Below are positions 41,954 through 49,925 of a stretch of DNA of 64,000 bases, in pieces. Below the pieces are notes generated by a model. It searched no databases. It was not told the DNA's origin and worked only from the letters and a program-made list of their open reading frames with translations. The stretch is taken from NCBI RefSeq assembly GCF_013181195.1, contig NZ_SMZP01000002.1, forward strand, positions 620,001 to 684,000, written 5' to 3'. The position numbers and the translations under genes were made by a program. This stretch comes from Caulobacter sp. RHG1 (GTDB lineage Bacteria; Pseudomonadota; Alphaproteobacteria; Caulobacterales; Caulobacteraceae). The first letter of the stretch is position 1. Each line of letters opens with the position of its first letter.

Positions 41954-42700
41954 TTAGAGCTGGAAGCCCGCGGCCTGGGCGTCGTCATAGAACATCGCCA
42001 CCGTCTCCAGCGACAGCTCGGCCAGGTCCTTGCCGGCCATGGACAGCTTCTTCAGCACATCCGGCGTCGAGGTGATGATGTGGCAGCCGCAGTCGCGGGC
42101 CTGGTAGATGTTCAGCACTTCGCGGACGCTGGCCCACAGCACCTCGGCCTGGGGCTTTCGAGCCGCCATGGCGACGGCGGCGCGCATGATCGGCATCGGG
42201 TCGATCCCCGTGTCAGCGATGCGGCCGGCGAAGACCGAGATCACCGCCGGAACGTCGTCGGCCAGAGCCTCGACCGTGGCGGCGACCTGCTCCAGCGTCA
42301 GGATGGCGGTGACGTTGACCTTCACGCCCTGGGCCGCCAGTTCGCGCACCATCGTCAGGCTGCTCTCGCCCTTGGTGTTGGTGATGGGCACCTTCACATA
42401 GACGTTGTCGCCCCAGGCCGCGATCTTCAGCGCCTGGCGCTTCATGTCCTCGAACGCGTCGGAGAACACTTCGAACGAGATCGGGGCGTCGGGAATGCGG
42501 GCCAGCAGCGCCTGGGCGAAGGCTTCGTAGTCGGTGATCCCGGCCCTGCGCATCAGGGTCGGATTGGTCGTGAAGCCGGCCACTTGGCCGCCGTCGTGCA
42601 ACTTGGTGAAATCTTCCAGGCTGGCGCCATCGGCGAACAGCTTGATCTGGCTGGCCAGGTTGGCGTTGGCGACTTCCGTCACGTCGAGGCGATGCAGCAT
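41954..42700 (-). CDS. Transaldolase family protein
   Basis: About 248 residues. GGQVAGFTTNPTLMRRAGIT near 37-56 is the transaldolase family signature and the Schiff-base lysine is in DNVYVKVPITNTKG; SVFAGRIADTGIDPMPIM completes the barrel. Transaldolases make or use sedoheptulose 7-phosphate, the substrate of GmhA encoded two genes downstream, so it may supply the heptose pathway. A fructose-6-phosphate aldolase-type activity is possible. GGGGACACC precedes the ATG. First gene of the heptose operon. Confidence 0.85.
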   Translation of the reverse strand: MLHRLDVTEVANANLASQIKLFADGASLEDFTKLHDGGQVAGFTTNPTLMRRAGITDYEAFAQALLARIPDAPISFEVFSDAFEDMKRQALKIAAWGDNVYVKVPITNTKGESSLTMVRELAAQGVKVNVTAILTLEQVAATVEALADDVPAVISVFAGRIADTGIDPMPIMRAAVAMAARKPQAEVLWASVREVLNIYQARDCGCHIITSTPDVLKKLSMAGKDLAELSLETVAMFYDDAQAAGFQL

Positions 42701-42793
42701 ATGGTGTCCCCTTCTGGGAGCGTCGGTTTCACGACGGGACGGGTCCCGCCTTTTCACGCCCGGCGGTGCAAGTTCGAGGCCAAATGTCGGGTG

Positions 42794-43753
42794 TCAGACT
42801 GAGGCATTGAGAGAGGGTTCGGCGATATAGCCCACGGACTTCCGCCAGATCAGCTTGCCGAGGCCGTGCTCCATCAGGAGGCGTCCGCGCAGTCGGCGGT
42901 CCGAGCCGAACTCCAGCGTCACGAGGGCGAGAACCGTCCCCGCCGCCAGCTGCAGCAGACCCTTGGCCATCAGCGTGGCCCAGGCCAGCGCCGGACGACG
43001 AGCGGCGTCCAGGTAGATCGAGACATAGTGCTGGGTTTCTCGGCGCACCCGGATCAGGCGATAGCCGACCTCCGTGCGATGCGGCGCGACGGTCTCGGTG
43101 ACATAGGCCTTGGCGGCCCAGACGATGCGACGGCCCTGGCGATGCAGGCGGGTAAACAGCTCGGCGTCCTCGCCGCCGGCGTCGCCGAACGCCTCACGCA
43201 TCGCCGGCTGGCCATCCGGGAAGCAGCGCGTGACGTCGAACAGCGAATTGCCCGTCCCCAGGCCGTACTGCGGCTTGCCCGAGGCCTTGGTCAGAGCGAT
43301 CAGCGCCCCGTCGGGCAGATGCAGGTCGCGGACGAACTGCGATCCCGTCGGATCGTAGGCCGGAGGACCGTCCAGGAACCGCGCAAGACGCGGCCCCACG
43401 GCGATGTCGGCGTCGGCGGCGCGCAAGGCGCCGACCAACTGATCCAGCCAGTCGGGCGCGGCGATCTCGTCGTCGTCGATCATCGCCACCAGCCGACCTC
43501 GGCACTCGGCGAAGCCCCGGTTGCGCAGGGTCGACATGTTGCGGGTCAGCTCGACGACATAGCGCAGCGGCCAGGCGGCCTCTCCAGCCAGCCCCTCCAC
43601 GACGACGCGGGCGCTGCCGCTGGGATGGTTGTCGATGACCACGATCTCGATCGCCAGGCCCAGGGCGTTGGTCTGGCCCAGGCACGAGCGCAGGGTCGCC
43701 GCCAGCCCTTCGGGCCGGTCATAGGTGCAGATGGCGATCGACAGGTCGCTCAT
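42794..43753 (-). CDS. Family 2 glycosyltransferase
   Basis: About 319 residues. GT2 hallmarks are AICTYDRPEGLAATLRSCLG, IEIVVIDNHPSGS and the DxD-type metal site in LVAMIDDDEIAAPDWLD; GGEDAELFTRLHRQG is the acceptor-side ED motif. A hydrophobic segment near 255-275 may anchor it to the membrane. It overlaps the next GT2 gene by 4 bp and resembles it, so the two likely add successive sugars to the same repeat unit. Confidence 0.85.
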   Translation of the reverse strand: MSDLSIAICTYDRPEGLAATLRSCLGQTNALGLAIEIVVIDNHPSGSARVVVEGLAGEAAWPLRYVVELTRNMSTLRNRGFAECRGRLVAMIDDDEIAAPDWLDQLVGALRAADADIAVGPRLARFLDGPPAYDPTGSQFVRDLHLPDGALIALTKASGKPQYGLGTGNSLFDVTRCFPDGQPAMREAFGDAGGEDAELFTRLHRQGRRIVWAAKAYVTETVAPHRTEVGYRLIRVRRETQHYVSIYLDAARRPALAWATLMAKGLLQLAAGTVLALVTLEFGSDRRLRGRLLMEHGLGKLIWRKSVGYIAEPSLNASV

Positions 43754-44703
43754 GCGGCCTTCTCGTCGATGAAGCCGATCGGCGCGCGCCAGGTCAGCTT
43801 GCCCAGCCCCTTGGCCATGCCGATGCGGTTGTCGAAACCGGCGCCGGCCCGCCACTCGCCCGAGACCACATAGAGCCCTGCATGGACGGTCATCTGGGCC
43901 AGGCCCAGCAGGCTGACCTTCACCCGCGTCAGCCCGGGATGGTCGCTGGTGGCGATGCGCGAGGCCGCATAGTGCTGCGAGCCGCGCTTCATGCGGGTGA
44001 CCATGTAGCTGGGCTTGGTGCGGTCGGTCTCGATGTACTCGCGGACCATGGCGGTCGGGCACCAGACGAAGCGCTTGCCGGCCAGGGCCAGGCGGAACAG
44101 CAGGTGGGTGTCCTCGCCGTTGCCGTCGCCGAACGCCACGCTGAACGGCTCGGCGGTGTCCAGGCAAGTGGCGACGCGGAAGGCGGCGTTGCCGCTGCCC
44201 AGCCCCTTGCCCTTCTTGCGCAGGCGGCCGAACAGATGGAGCGGCGTGTCGGCCGGCTCACGGAAGTCGAGGGTGTAGCGCCAGCCCTCCGGGTCCCATG
44301 CGGGCGGATGGCCGGCCTCGAACACCGGATGCTTGGGCCCGAAGGCGGCGTCGGCGCCGGTGCGCTCCAGGCAGCGATACAGCTCCGACAGCCACTGCGG
44401 GTCGGGCGCCTCGTCGTCGTCGATGAAGGCGACATAGGTTCCGAGAGCGGCCTTGATGCCGATATTGCGAACGATCGAGACGTTGCGACGCGGGTCGGCG
44501 AAATAGCGAAGCGGCGCGCCCTGCTCCGCCAACCGCGCCACAAGGCCCTCGGCCAGACGATCGGGATGGTTGTCGACGACGATGATCTCGAACGGCACGC
44601 CTTCGGAGACCTCAGGCCTCAGGCAGGTGGTCAGGGTGCGTTCCAGCAGGTGCACGCGGTCATAGCTGAGCACCACGACGCTGACGGCGATCGGCGCATC
44701 CAT
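43750..44703 (-). CDS. Family 2 glycosyltransferase
   Basis: About 317 residues: VSVVVLSYDRVHLLERTLTT, FEIIVVDNHPDRLAE, the metal site YVAFIDDDEAPDPQWLSE and GDGNGEDTHLLFRLALAG. It is a paralogue of the downstream GT2 (ATGA overlap). The ATG at 44703 is 2 bp from the stop of the sugar transferase gene, so all three are cotranscribed. Donor and acceptor unknown; the neighbouring GDP-heptose pathway makes heptose a candidate. Confidence 0.85.
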   Translation of the reverse strand: MDAPIAVSVVVLSYDRVHLLERTLTTCLRPEVSEGVPFEIIVVDNHPDRLAEGLVARLAEQGAPLRYFADPRRNVSIVRNIGIKAALGTYVAFIDDDEAPDPQWLSELYRCLERTGADAAFGPKHPVFEAGHPPAWDPEGWRYTLDFREPADTPLHLFGRLRKKGKGLGSGNAAFRVATCLDTAEPFSVAFGDGNGEDTHLLFRLALAGKRFVWCPTAMVREYIETDRTKPSYMVTRMKRGSQHYAASRIATSDHPGLTRVKVSLLGLAQMTVHAGLYVVSGEWRAGAGFDNRIGMAKGLGKLTWRAPIGFIDEKAA

Positions 44704-44705
44704 GG

Positions 44706-45311
44706 TCAAACCCCCGTTCCACGGAACACGACCACGGCCGTCTTGGCCAGGATCTGAATATCCAGCCACAGCGACCAGCGGCGGATGTAGTCCAGGTCGC
44801 GCGCGACCCAGTCGTCATAGTCGTTGATGCGATGACGTCCCTCGACCTGCCACAGGCAGGTGATGCCCGGCTTCACGGCCAGCTTCTGCTTCTGAAAGTC
44901 GGTAAACTGGGCGAACTCATGCTGGCGCGGCGGGCGCGGCCCAACCAGGCTGAGGTCGCCCTTCAGCACGCTCCACAGCTGGGGCAGCTCATCCAGGCTG
45001 TACTTGCGCAAGGTCCTGCCCAAGGGCGTGACGCGCGGGTCGTCGGTCAGCTTGAAAGCCGGCCCCTTCATCTCGTTGCGGTCCTGGAGCTGGGCTTCCA
45101 TGGCCTCGGCGCCCGTGACCATGGTGCGAAACTTGTAGCCCGTGAACGACCGCTCGCCCTGCCCCACCCAGTGGCAGGCATAGAACACCGGCCCCCTGGA
45201 GGTCGCCTTGACCAATCCGGCGATCACGGCCAGCGCCGGCGCCAGCACGACCAGCAGGCCTGCCGACACAGCGATGTCCATCAACCGTTTCAGCGCGTGC
45301 GCAAATCTCAA
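44706..45311 (-). CDS. Undecaprenyl-phosphate sugar phosphotransferase (initiating, short form)
   Basis: 201 residues, the short monotopic PglC-like form without the multi-helix N-terminus. A re-entrant hydrophobic N-terminus (LMDIAVSAGLLVVLAPALAV), GPVFYACHWVGQGERSFTGY-KFRTM, and the catalytic Asp-Glu pair in YSLDELPQLWSVLKGDLSLVGPRPP are visible. It moves a sugar 1-phosphate to undecaprenyl phosphate to begin the polysaccharide repeat. It is divergent from the WecG-type gene and heads the GT2 operon. Confidence 0.9.
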   Translation of the reverse strand: MRFAHALKRLMDIAVSAGLLVVLAPALAVIAGLVKATSRGPVFYACHWVGQGERSFTGYKFRTMVTGAEAMEAQLQDRNEMKGPAFKLTDDPRVTPLGRTLRKYSLDELPQLWSVLKGDLSLVGPRPPRQHEFAQFTDFQKQKLAVKPGITCLWQVEGRHRINDYDDWVARDLDYIRRWSLWLDIQILAKTAVVVFRGTGV

Positions 45312-45361
45312 GACTGGCCTCTGACCGGGAACCGGACGTAAAGGTGGGCGACGGATAGTCG

Positions 45362-46222
45362 GTGAAACGTCTAGTGACGCTTCTTCACGCCCACATGCGC
45401 CAGGCCCCCTTAATGTCCCGTTCCCAAGGCCAGCAATCGTTTTCAGATACCCGAAACGGGGTCGAAGCGGTCTATTTCGCCGGCCTGCGCTTCACGCCGA
45501 TGACGGTGGACGAGACGGTCGACGCCTTGGCCGCCCGGCCGGCCGACGCGCCGTTCGTCACCTTCGTCACGCCCAATGCCGAGCACGCCTATCTTCGTCG
45601 CCACGACCCGGAGTTCCGCGCCGTCAGCGACGCCTGCTGGATCAGCACCAACGACAGCCGCGTGGTCGGCCGCACCGCCTGGCTGGGCGGCCTGCGCCTG
45701 CGGTTCGCCCCGGGGGCCTATGTCGTGCGCGACCTGTTCGACAAGGTCATCCAGCCCGACACCCCGCTCAGCGTCATCGGCGGCACCGAGGACCTGATCG
45801 CCAAGCTGCGCGCCCAGTACGGCCTGACGAACCTGGCCCACCATATCCCGCCCATGGGCATGATCCGCAACGAAGCGGCCGTGGCCGAGACCATCGCCTT
45901 CGTGGCCGCAAACCCCGCCCGCTTCGTGTTCGTGGCCATGGGACCGCCGCAGTCGGAACTGTTGTGCGGCCGCATCATCGCCGATGGCCGCGCCACGGGC
46001 GTGGGGCTGTGCATCGGCAGCTCGCTGTCGGTGCTGACCGGCGATTCCCATCCCGCGCCCGACCTGCTGGAGCATTCGGGTTTCGTCTGGCTGTATCGCC
46101 TGGCCAAGGAGCCCAAGCGCCTGTGGCGGCGCTACCTTCGCGGCTTCTACGCCCTGGGCCTGGCCATCCGCGACGCTCTGGGACTACGTTTGGGCTTGCG
46201 GCGCGCGGGCGCCGATGGCTGA
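45362..46222 (+). CDS. WecG/TagA/CpsF family glycosyltransferase (GT26)
   Basis: 286 residues from a GTG at 45362; ATGs at 45395 or 45413 are alternatives and would remove only a poorly conserved N-terminus. GT26 motifs are FVTPNAEHAYLRRHDPEFRA near 75-95, the conserved arginine/aspartate region RFAPGAYVVRDLFD, FVFVAMGPPQSELLCG and GLCIGSSLSVLTGD. The family adds N-acetylmannosamine-type sugars to lipid-linked intermediates. The next gene overlaps its stop by 8 bp. Confidence 0.85.
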   Translation: MKRLVTLLHAHMRQAPLMSRSQGQQSFSDTRNGVEAVYFAGLRFTPMTVDETVDALAARPADAPFVTFVTPNAEHAYLRRHDPEFRAVSDACWISTNDSRVVGRTAWLGGLRLRFAPGAYVVRDLFDKVIQPDTPLSVIGGTEDLIAKLRAQYGLTNLAHHIPPMGMIRNEAAVAETIAFVAANPARFVFVAMGPPQSELLCGRIIADGRATGVGLCIGSSLSVLTGDSHPAPDLLEHSGFVWLYRLAKEPKRLWRRYLRGFYALGLAIRDALGLRLGLRRAGADG

Positions 46223-47663
46223 CGAGTTCGCCCCGCGCCGCAGGGCCCTGGACGACTGGCGCGCCGGCCTGCAGGAGGAGCGTGCCGTGTCGCGTCAGCG
46301 CGAGGACGGCTGGGTGGCGGCCTGGTCCGGCTTCGTCCTGGTGCTGATGGTGCTGTATCTGATGATCGGCCAGAGCCCCTACACCCACCAGGTGACGCGG
46401 GACGCGCTGACCGGGGCGGCGCAGACCTCGACGGTCAACCGAACGATCTGGCTGGCCCTGCTGGCGCTCAGCCTGCCCATCGTCTGGCTGCGGCGTAGCG
46501 CCTTGGTCGATCTGGCCAAGCGCCTGTGGCCTCTGCTTCTGCTGTTCGTCTGGTTCGGCGCCACCACGCGCTGGGCGATCGACCCCAGCGCCTCGAACAA
46601 GCGCTTCATCCTCTACGTCATCAATCTCCTGGTCTGCATGGCCCTGATCACCGGCCTGCGCGACGCGCGCCGGATGCATATGGCCCTGGCGACGGCCTGC
46701 GCCGCCATCATCCTGATCGACCTCTTTTCGTGGATCGTCCTGCCCGCGAAGTCGATGACCGTGCTGGGCGTGGCGGCGATCCACAATCACAAGAACACCC
46801 TGGGCGTGGTCATGCTGCTGTGCGCCATGGTGATCCTGCCCTACGTCATCTTCCTGCGCAGCCTGGCCGCTCGCGCCGTGTGGGGCGCGCTGTTCGTCGG
46901 CTGTCTCGTCCTGCTGGTGGTCAGCAAGTCCAAGACCAGCCTGGCCCTGGTGGTCGTGCTCATGGCGATGATCCCGGCGTTGCTGATGTGCCTGCGCCTG
47001 CGATCCGGCGCCCTGCTGGCCCTGATCGCGATCGGCGGACTGGCGCTGCTGGGCGCGGTCTTCGGATGGACGGCCTGGAGCTACATCAACGGCAAGGACC
47101 CGCTGTATCCGCTGCACGACGTGACCTTCACCCAGCGCACCGATGTGTGGGCCTTCGCCTTGGGCGAGTTCGCCCAGCGGCCGATCAGGGGCGTGGGCTT
47201 TTCGTCATTCTGGGACATCGACCCGATGGTCCAGCCCAGCCTGCAGACCGGCGCGTGGTTCGCAGACGACACCTACACCAACGAGTCGCACAACGGTTAC
47301 ATCGACATCCTGGTCACCACCGGCGTGTTTGGCCTGGCCGGCGCGTTGATCCTGCTGACGCGATGGATGCTGGGCGGTCTGGCCTTTCTGCGACGCGGCC
47401 TGCTGGATCCGTCGCGCGCCAGCCAGGACCTGCTGCCGCACGCTCTGTTCCTGGCCACGTTTCCGCTGATCTTCTTCGTCCACAACTGGATGGAAAGCAG
47501 CTTCTTCATCGCCAATGCGATGTTCGGGATCCTGATGCTGCTGGTCGGCGTCGACATCGACATGCAGCGCCCAGAGGCGACGGAGAGAAAGCCCGCGCCT
47601 AGGCGCCGGCGCGCCCCGCCTTCCGCCTCGCCGCTATTGCCGCCGTCAGGATGGCGATCATGA
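46215..47663 (+). CDS. O-antigen ligase/Wzy-type polysaccharide polymerase
   Basis: 482 residues with about ten to twelve membrane helices from residue 32 on. The large periplasmic loop carries the family signature near residues 305-365: TFTQRTDVWAFALGEFAQRP, RGVGFSSFWD and the histidine in NESHNGYIDILVTTGVFGL. It would polymerise the exported repeat units. It overlaps the upstream GT26 by 8 bp and, at its 3' end, the convergent flippase gene by 65 bp, so its last 20 or so proline/arginine-rich residues are encoded in both genes. Confidence 0.85.
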   Translation: MADEFAPRRRALDDWRAGLQEERAVSRQREDGWVAAWSGFVLVLMVLYLMIGQSPYTHQVTRDALTGAAQTSTVNRTIWLALLALSLPIVWLRRSALVDLAKRLWPLLLLFVWFGATTRWAIDPSASNKRFILYVINLLVCMALITGLRDARRMHMALATACAAIILIDLFSWIVLPAKSMTVLGVAAIHNHKNTLGVVMLLCAMVILPYVIFLRSLAARAVWGALFVGCLVLLVVSKSKTSLALVVVLMAMIPALLMCLRLRSGALLALIAIGGLALLGAVFGWTAWSYINGKDPLYPLHDVTFTQRTDVWAFALGEFAQRPIRGVGFSSFWDIDPMVQPSLQTGAWFADDTYTNESHNGYIDILVTTGVFGLAGALILLTRWMLGGLAFLRRGLLDPSRASQDLLPHALFLATFPLIFFVHNWMESSFFIANAMFGILMLLVGVDIDMQRPEATERKPAPRRRRAPPSASPLLPPSGWRS

Positions 47664-48840
47664 CCACGAGCTCCAGCGTCTGACCGGCGACGGTGCCCAG
47701 GATGGCGCCGCCCGATCCCATGCCGCGGATGATCAACAGGATCGCCCCCGCCGCGACCAGCGAGGCGGCGGTGTTCGCCAGCGCCAGCGACTTGAACTCA
47801 CGCAGCACCTGCAGGGCGGCGCTGACCACGGTCTGGCCAAAAGCCACCGCAGCCCCCACGCCCCACAACAGCACCATCCAGCCGTCATCGCCGTACTTGC
47901 CGCCGAAGAGATGGGTGGCGACCAGGGGCCAGGCCGCCCAGATGATCGCGCTCCAGGCCGCCGCCACGATCAGCCCGCCGGCGACAGCCAGGGCCACGAT
48001 GCGAGCGAAGGCCGGCCATTGGCCCAGGTCGCGCCGCCGCGCCAGGTCGCCGCGCGCCACCATGCTCCACGACGACGCCAGCAGCGGGATCGGCCGCAGC
48101 AGCTGCTGGGTCGCCGACAGCGCCGCCAGCGCCACCGGTCCAAACCAGCCGGCCACCACGAAGACGTAGAAGCGCGTCAGCAGCTCGGTGCTCGACACGC
48201 CCAGGAAGATCCAGCCCGACTGCCGGGCGTAGTCGCCGTAGCGAGCCAGAGCCTTCAACCCCGGCAGCCCCTGCCGCGCCCACAACGTCCCGCCGATCCC
48301 GCACGCGGCATAGGCCAGGCCCAGGCGCAGCAGGATGGCGTTGGCGTCGAGGGCGGCGTGTGCCAGCAGGGCCTGGCCCAGCAATGCGCTGACCAGAACA
48401 AAGACCGCCGCAGTCTGGATCGCGGCCACCCCGGGCCGGCCGCGCGAGAAGGTCAGGCCGCGCACATACTGCTGCAGCAGATAGGCCGGCGTGAACAGCG
48501 CCGCAGCGACAGCGCCATAGGGGCTGCCGTCCGCCCGCCACGCCAGGGCGCCCGCCAGGCAGGCCAGGCTGACGACCAGCAGGAAGATGAGGTTCACGCC
48601 CGCCATCAGACGCTCGACCGGCGCGCGCACGGGATCGCCGCCATCGCCCGGCGACAGCACCTGCAGGTGGCACAGGGTCAACGCGTTCTGGAAACTGGAC
48701 AGCACGAAGCCGCACGAAGCCCAGAACACGAAGCCGCCGTACTGGTCGGGGGCCACGAACCGGATCAGCAGCAGGTTGACGCCGAAGTTCAGCACCGACC
48801 ACAGGGCCTGCTCGAGCGCGGAGATCAGATAACGCGACAT
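47599..48840 (-). CDS. Oligosaccharide flippase (Wzx-like, MOP superfamily)
   Basis: 413 residues, about twelve hydrophobic helices. The N-terminal pattern (ALEQALWSVLNFGVNLLLIR, then FVAPDQYGGFVFWASCGFVL) fits polysaccharide transporter/flippase proteins. It would flip the lipid-linked repeat to the periplasm for the polymerase. It is encoded opposite to and convergent with the polymerase and lies 31 bp downstream of the Wza-like gene on the same strand. The assignment rests on topology and context. Confidence 0.8.
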   Translation of the reverse strand: MSRYLISALEQALWSVLNFGVNLLLIRFVAPDQYGGFVFWASCGFVLSSFQNALTLCHLQVLSPGDGGDPVRAPVERLMAGVNLIFLLVVSLACLAGALAWRADGSPYGAVAAALFTPAYLLQQYVRGLTFSRGRPGVAAIQTAAVFVLVSALLGQALLAHAALDANAILLRLGLAYAACGIGGTLWARQGLPGLKALARYGDYARQSGWIFLGVSSTELLTRFYVFVVAGWFGPVALAALSATQQLLRPIPLLASSWSMVARGDLARRRDLGQWPAFARIVALAVAGGLIVAAAWSAIIWAAWPLVATHLFGGKYGDDGWMVLLWGVGAAVAFGQTVVSAALQVLREFKSLALANTAASLVAAGAILLIIRGMGSGGAILGTVAGQTLELVVMIAILTAAIAARRKAGRAGA

Positions 48841-48871
48841 CCGTCCCCTTCAGCCTGCTGCGCGCGCCGTC

Positions 48872-49675
48872 CTAGAAGCGATTGCCGCGGTTGATGCTGT
48901 AGTTGAAGTTGAAGGGCAAGGCCCCGGTCACGTATTGCCGGATGAACAGATTGACCTCGGCGATGGCGCTGCGCGGCACGAAGATCAGGTCGCCCGGCAG
49001 CACGGTAAGAGCGCCCTCCGACTGACCACCCAGGGTCGCGCGCACGTCGATGGTCTGCATCAGCAGGCGCGGATCGCCAGGGCGCTGGCGGATCAGCACG
49101 ACCTTGCCGGTGCGGGCGGTTTCCTGGAAGCCCCCGGCCGCCATCACCGCTTGGGCGACGGTCAGCTGCCCCTTGATCGGCTTGACGCCCGGATCGCGAA
49201 CCTCCCCGCCGACATAGATCTGCGACGAGCCATAGGTGGCGATCAGCGCCTCGACATGCGGCGCGCGCAGCACCTGGGCGTAGGCGTTGGTCAGCGCGAT
49301 GTTGGCTTCCTCCGCCGTCAGGCCGGCGACAGCCTGGGCGCTGATCAGCGGGAACACCCCGCGCCCGTCGGGCCCCACCACCACGGTGGTGTTGAGGTCC
49401 GGATTGACCAGGAAGCGCAAGGCCAGCTCGTCGCCCGCCCCGATCCGATAGCGATAGTCCTCGCTGGTCCAGGTCGCGAAGGCCACGCCGGGATCGGCAT
49501 AGGCGTTGGGCTCCAGCCGACGCGGCGCCTCATAGTCGGAATAGCCGCGCTCACGATATCTGTCGCGAGCGCTCGGCGCGCCGGCGCAACCGACCAGCGC
49601 CAAGGCGGCGGACAGCAGCAGGATCGGACGGACCCAGAACGACACGCGAATCTCCATCAGCCGCAGCGGAAACAT
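48872..49675 (-). CDS. Polysaccharide export outer-membrane lipoprotein (Wza-like)
   Basis: 267 residues. A lipoprotein signal ends in ALVGC (lipobox cysteine near residue 30). The poly-export domain is YRIGAGDELALRFLVNPDLN ... VGPDGRGVFPLISAQAVAGL, followed by SLBB-type segments (SQIYVGGEVRDPGVKPIKG; LTVLPGDLIFVPRSAIAEV). It forms the outer-membrane exit channel. A second in-frame ATG at 49657 is possible. It is divergent from the Wzc-like gene across a 250-bp shared promoter region. Confidence 0.9.
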   Translation of the reverse strand: MFPLRLMEIRVSFWVRPILLLSAALALVGCAGAPSARDRYRERGYSDYEAPRRLEPNAYADPGVAFATWTSEDYRYRIGAGDELALRFLVNPDLNTTVVVGPDGRGVFPLISAQAVAGLTAEEANIALTNAYAQVLRAPHVEALIATYGSSQIYVGGEVRDPGVKPIKGQLTVAQAVMAAGGFQETARTGKVVLIRQRPGDPRLLMQTIDVRATLGGQSEGALTVLPGDLIFVPRSAIAEVNLFIRQYVTGALPFNFNYSINRGNRF

Positions 49676-49925
49676 GGTAAACGCAACTAGCCGAAAGCCC
49701 GTTAGGATTTGGTTTCCAGAGCTATTTGAGGCGCGTCAAATTGCGGCGCCCCATTCCCCGCAATATACTGAGACAAAAGGGTTTTCGCCTACCCGCCTTG
49801 ACCTCGACCCATATCGGGTATCGGCGGCGACCGGCCATTAGTCTTTGTTAATACCCGGCTCCGTATCGGATGGTTAACCGCCGCACTCAGGCGGGTCCAT
49901 TTTCGGATCGGGTGTCACCGCCAAT
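49676..49925. promoter_or_regulatory. Divergent promoter region of the export genes
   Basis: 250 bp between the Wza-like and Wzc-like genes. It contains a TTGACC at about 49798 and AT-rich TTAATAC and GTTAACC elements near 49848 and 49872. None forms a complete CtrA-type site (TTAA-N7-TTAA). The region probably drives both genes; no operator is assigned. Confidence 0.4.

Noticed and set aside
49848..49880. TTAATAC and GTTAACC as a CtrA binding site in the export-gene promoter
   Set aside because: Spacing does not fit TTAA-N7-TTAA; only isolated half-elements.
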